Shown: positions 60,861-64,000 of the stretch, piece by piece
Position numbering within the stretch: the first letter of the stretch is position 1
Layout of the letters: every line of letters begins with the position of its first letter
Assembly (NCBI GenBank): GCA_018466975.1
Contig: JAENRS010000020.1
Span: 124,001-188,000, forward strand
Origin: Sparassis latifolia
Lineage: Eukaryota; Basidiomycota; Agaricomycetes; Polyporales; Sparassidaceae
Direction of reading: 5' to 3'
Length of the DNA stretch: 64,000 nt
Translations under genes and position numbers: made by a program
The notes under the pieces: model-generated
The model's database searches: none
What the model was told of the DNA's origin: nothing
Seen by the model: only the letters and a program-made list of their open reading frames with translations

Positions 60861-62266
60861 GCTTATGAGGCTATTCGATGGCACTCCGTTTGTCGGCCCG
60901 ATGGGCTATAGTTAGCTCTTCGAGTCTCTGGTCCTCGGGCGTGTGGCCCACTGTGACGCGATCACGTGACCTGAAATTACACGGCCAACGGCGGCACAGT
61001 GCAGTAAATAATGGACATCAGCGCTGAGGAGGAAGTCATAGTACTAACCTGATAGTCAATCATGACGGCTGCAGACAGCATCTGCTCTTCCACACTAATA
61101 CCAGCACGGAGTGTACAGTATATGTGTACCAAACATGAAGGTCGGAAACGGATTGAGCATTTGCGCATGTTAAAAGAGTGATTTGACCAGCGACATTCAA
61201 ACGACTGTAATTTCGAGGAATTTTGACCAGGGAATGGAGCCTCTTGAGCCCAAGGATATCGATGTGAAGTGACAAATCGAACGAAGAACAATAACCCTTG
61301 CAATGCCACGCACCCATCAATCCTGTGAGTAGAAGACTTCACCGTGTGTCCATGTGCATCCTGTAATTCGTGAACGATGGTCTGCAAGCAGAGAGCGCGG
61401 TAGAGAAGAAGGGACAAATCCGCCATCACCCAGCTGCGCTCCACATGCTCGGAGTCAACACGAGGACTGACACAGAAAGAAGGGGTCTTATTGACGACAG
61501 GCCAGCTCCTGAAAATCGGGCATGTACTCCACTGGAGTATATGCCCGAATTGCAGGAGCTGGCACAGCGTCGTGCATAATTTGATCCACGTCGAGATGAC
61601 CCTGAAGCTGAGGATCAGATTTTGAAAGGAAGCAAGAAGAAGGGACAGTCTGCGCACCGGTTCACGAGGTATATACAACTTTAGATCGAACGGCGAGCAG
61701 GTACCCTCCTCGAGCAACTTCAAAATGACGGGCATCGGTAGTAGCAAGACACACGAGGCCGAATATGTGGCTGACTCGGGTTCAACCCAATTTGACGAAT
61801 AACTCGACAAAGCTACCACAATGGATTGACCGAATCCGGTGTTTCCTTTGAGTGGGCGAATATTTACGACCGCAGCCGTTGCCAGTGCCCAGAAGAATTT
61901 ATACCTGAGCCACAATACTTTTCTCAGTTAAATACTGCTGCGTCACGCAAGCGCGGTGTGTCACGTCCAGTCACCGTTGCACGTGCTCATCCCAACTCGG
62001 ACAGCCTCTTCAACTTGTACTTGTCCTCTTCACTCCCCGCCTCAAACCTCGAGTTTGTTCGTGTTTTTCCTGGTTTAATCTACGCAGTAGGCCTTTCCAT
62101 TGCGGCATCTTTCAGCCGAGACCATGCTGACCGCTCGGCCATCCAACAACAGTTCATTGTTCCCGTGTGGCCACGCAGAGTTAAAAGAATCGCGCTCTCA
62201 CTTCACGAGGTAAGCATCATAACTTGCTACTACTCTCTACAAAGTCTTACGTTCTATCTCTCTACA
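60861..62266. other. intergenic with a long hairpin
   Basis: No gene is supported. The minus strand is open for 312 codons (61915-60977), but the text shows no family pattern. A 63-nt near-perfect hairpin lies at 61501-61563. The right part is the upstream region of FunK1 copy 2. Confidence 0.4.
61501..61563. repeat. 63-nt near-perfect hairpin
   Basis: 31-base arms at 61501-61531 and 61533-61563 are reverse complements with three mismatches around a single central base. The outer ends read GCCAGCTCCTG and CAGGAGCTGGC. Weaker pairing continues outside (CGACAG and CAGCGTCG). Confidence 0.85.
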
Positions 62267-64000
62267 ATGTCTTATCGATCTCCAGCGACTGCCCCTTCTT
62301 TCACAAGCTCCCCAGCTAAAACCAAACGCGCTGTTGATTACGTGACAGGATTTCAACCCGTCGACGGAAAACGTGTCCAGCTTCGTCAAGAAATGGGTGG
62401 CAAATTTATGCAAATAGCTCCTGCCAAGTTTCTCGACACCTTCGTTCCAAGGCCTGACCCGGCAAGGGCTCAGCCGAAGGCGGTGAATTTCAGCAGCGCC
62501 TTCGAAGGAATGCCCGCGAACGACGTCCCTGAGATGCAATGTTACGATGCAATGGTATGTATCGACACAAATCTACGATGTTCTGGAGATTCATGACCAT
62601 TTCTCTCAGGTGAATTGCGTCAATTGTGCAAGTCTCTGTCCAGGATATAGGCTGATGCGTGTCGATACCAAGGCAGACCTGGACGACAACTGCCGGAATA
62701 AGGTGGATGCCGCACTCTTTGACGTGCATGCGCCTGTCTATGACGGAAGGCCTCACTGGGCACTGCAGCGTCTCTCTTTTGAGTTCAAACGGCATAGCAC
62801 CCACGACGATCCCTTCGAGGACGACGGACCCGAGGAGGATGAAGAGGACGTCTCCGGTGCTACTGAGTCCAAAACTAGTCGACGCAGAAAAAACCGAGGG
62901 CAAATCATCTCGTACGCTGCGATGATGTTTGCTCGTCAACAGCGTTGCTTTGTGTTCACCGTTCTTCTACTTGGCGATTGCGCTCGTATCTTTCGCTGGG
63001 ATCGTGCAGGTGCTATTGTGACGCACCGATTCAACTACAAGAACACAGATCATCTCACTGAATTCCTCTGGCGATTCTCCCACTTAAGGGATGAGCAACA
63101 AGGTTACGACCTCTCCGCAGAACTCGTCGAACCTGGCTCGACAGACTACAAGCTCATGAACGACATGGCACATAAGAAGCTACCTATCAATGACTATGCG
63201 AGGCAATCTTTCGAGAAGTCCATCGTCGATCCTAGTTGGGCTCGATGGAAGCTGCGCATTGTGCCAGGCATGGAACTCACCAACGTCAATGCCGGGAACG
63301 AGGACGATGTGCGATATTTTCTGGTGGGAAAACCTCACTTCAAGGCGTTCGGAATGGCAGGTCGTGGTACACGCGGCTACGTTGCGATCGACTGCAAGGA
63401 GAAGACGTTTGTATTTCTCAAAGACGCATGGCGCGTGAATCTTCCTGGCATAGAACAGGAGGGTAATGTCCTCAATCGTTTGAACAAAGTGGAAGTCACA
63501 AACATTCCGACCCTAGTATGTCACGGAGACGTTCCGGAGCAAGCCACAGTGACTCAGTCATACTGGATCCCCTCACAAGATGGTGAGATGAATCCAATCA
63601 AGGGGCATATCCATTACCGCCTGGTTGTGGAGGAGGTGTGTCGTCCGCTTTCCGATTTTCGGGACGGTCAAGAGCTGGTGAAGGTTTTCGTCGACTGCAT
63701 CGATGGCGAGTCCTAATTCATAATGCAGTTGGCTTCATCCACTGACGCACTGTCTACACAGCGCACGAAGAAGCAATGAAATCGGCCGGAATTATCCATC
63801 GTGACTTAAGCTTCGGCAACGTGCTCATCTACGAACGCGGAGTTCTACAAGATATCAGTGGAGTGAAAAAGAAAAAGATTGTACGTTGTGGGATGCTCTG
63901 TGATTGGGAGCTTTCAAAGCCGATGCATGAAGACAGCGAGAGACAGCCTGACCGCACAGTACGTTCCCTGGAATATTCTTCACAGCTGTAACTTATCTCT
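62267..64000 (+). CDS. FunK1 fungal-type protein kinase, copy 2 (cut by window end)
   Basis: It starts MSYRSPATAPSFTSS, then VDYVTGFQPVDGKRVQLRQE, FLDTFVPRPDPARAQPKAVN and GMPANDVPEMQCYDAM. After the first intron it reads VNCVNCASLCPGYRLMRVDT, with the same order of blocks as copy 1: MMFARQQRCFVFTVLLLGDC, YFLVGKPHFKAFGMAGRGT, GIIHRDLSFGNVLIYERG and MLCDWELSKP. Sequence identity with copy 1 is high throughout, including the GC-AG intron at 63708 and the following GTACGT donor. The last exon or exons lie beyond the window, so the C-terminal half of the kinase core and the tail are missing here, not necessarily from the genome. This copy keeps the intact N-terminus and looks the more complete of the pair. 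Confidence 0.87.

Noticed and set aside
60977..61915. 312-codon open frame on the minus strand
   Set aside because: No family motif and no coding-like composition. It crosses the 63-nt hairpin and shows no intron pattern like its neighbours.

Overview
The window is nuclear DNA of a filamentous basidiomycete, most likely an Agaricomycete (possibly a polypore). Genes are split by many 45-70 bp GT-AG introns and coding exons are GC-rich. Several families are typical of mushroom-forming fungi: FunK1 fungal-type kinases, DUF6534 membrane proteins, and an expanded local kinase family ending its activation segment in an APE-x-CDP motif. Gene models were built by eye, joining exons at splice sites so that family motifs stay in frame. 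Terminal coordinates are usually firm; some internal junctions are inferred.

Layout. 1-3465: no recognised gene. 3466-5261 (-): DUF6534 seven-helix membrane protein. 6552-8158 (-): membrane-anchored PP2C phosphatase, divergent from an MFS transporter at 8966-11913 (+). 13158-14929 (-): cyclase-family hydrolase. 15263-17882 (-): Prp4-type splicing kinase. 18358-20678 (-): Rap1-like telomere protein with BRCT and Myb domains. 21691-24086 (+): first local kinase (K1). 26053-28102 (-): shugoshin, divergent from a 789-aa disordered protein at 28445-30814 (+). 31053-31864 (-): small basic protein ending in an RVxF motif. 31981-37238: nested DNA transposons with intact 8-bp target-site duplications. 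37575-38656 (+): short-chain dehydrogenase with a one-base frameshift, convergent with kinase K2 (38760-41120, -). 43640-44420 (+): broken S53 peptidase. 44658-48367 (-): second Rap1-like gene, with two Myb domains. 48787-51569 (-): kinase K3. 52210-53972 (-): aldo-keto reductase. 56250-58913 and 62267-64000+ (+): two FunK1 kinase copies flanking a decayed GH31 alpha-glucosidase (59620-60860, -).

Themes. Chromosome-biology genes (two different Rap1-like proteins, shugoshin, Prp4 kinase) sit among accessory DNA: kinase-family expansion, decayed secreted-enzyme genes, MITE-like inverted repeats and nested non-autonomous transposons. The transposon nest is the best-supported unusual structure. 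An outer element with TIR AGGACCCCCGACAATTGG is flanked by CGTGACAT. One copy of a 1.2-kb relative sits inside it and a second copy sits at its exact right tip, each with its own 8-bp duplication. All three carry TGTCCG subterminal repeats in one orientation at both ends. No RNA genes, CRISPR arrays or reverse transcriptase genes were recognised.
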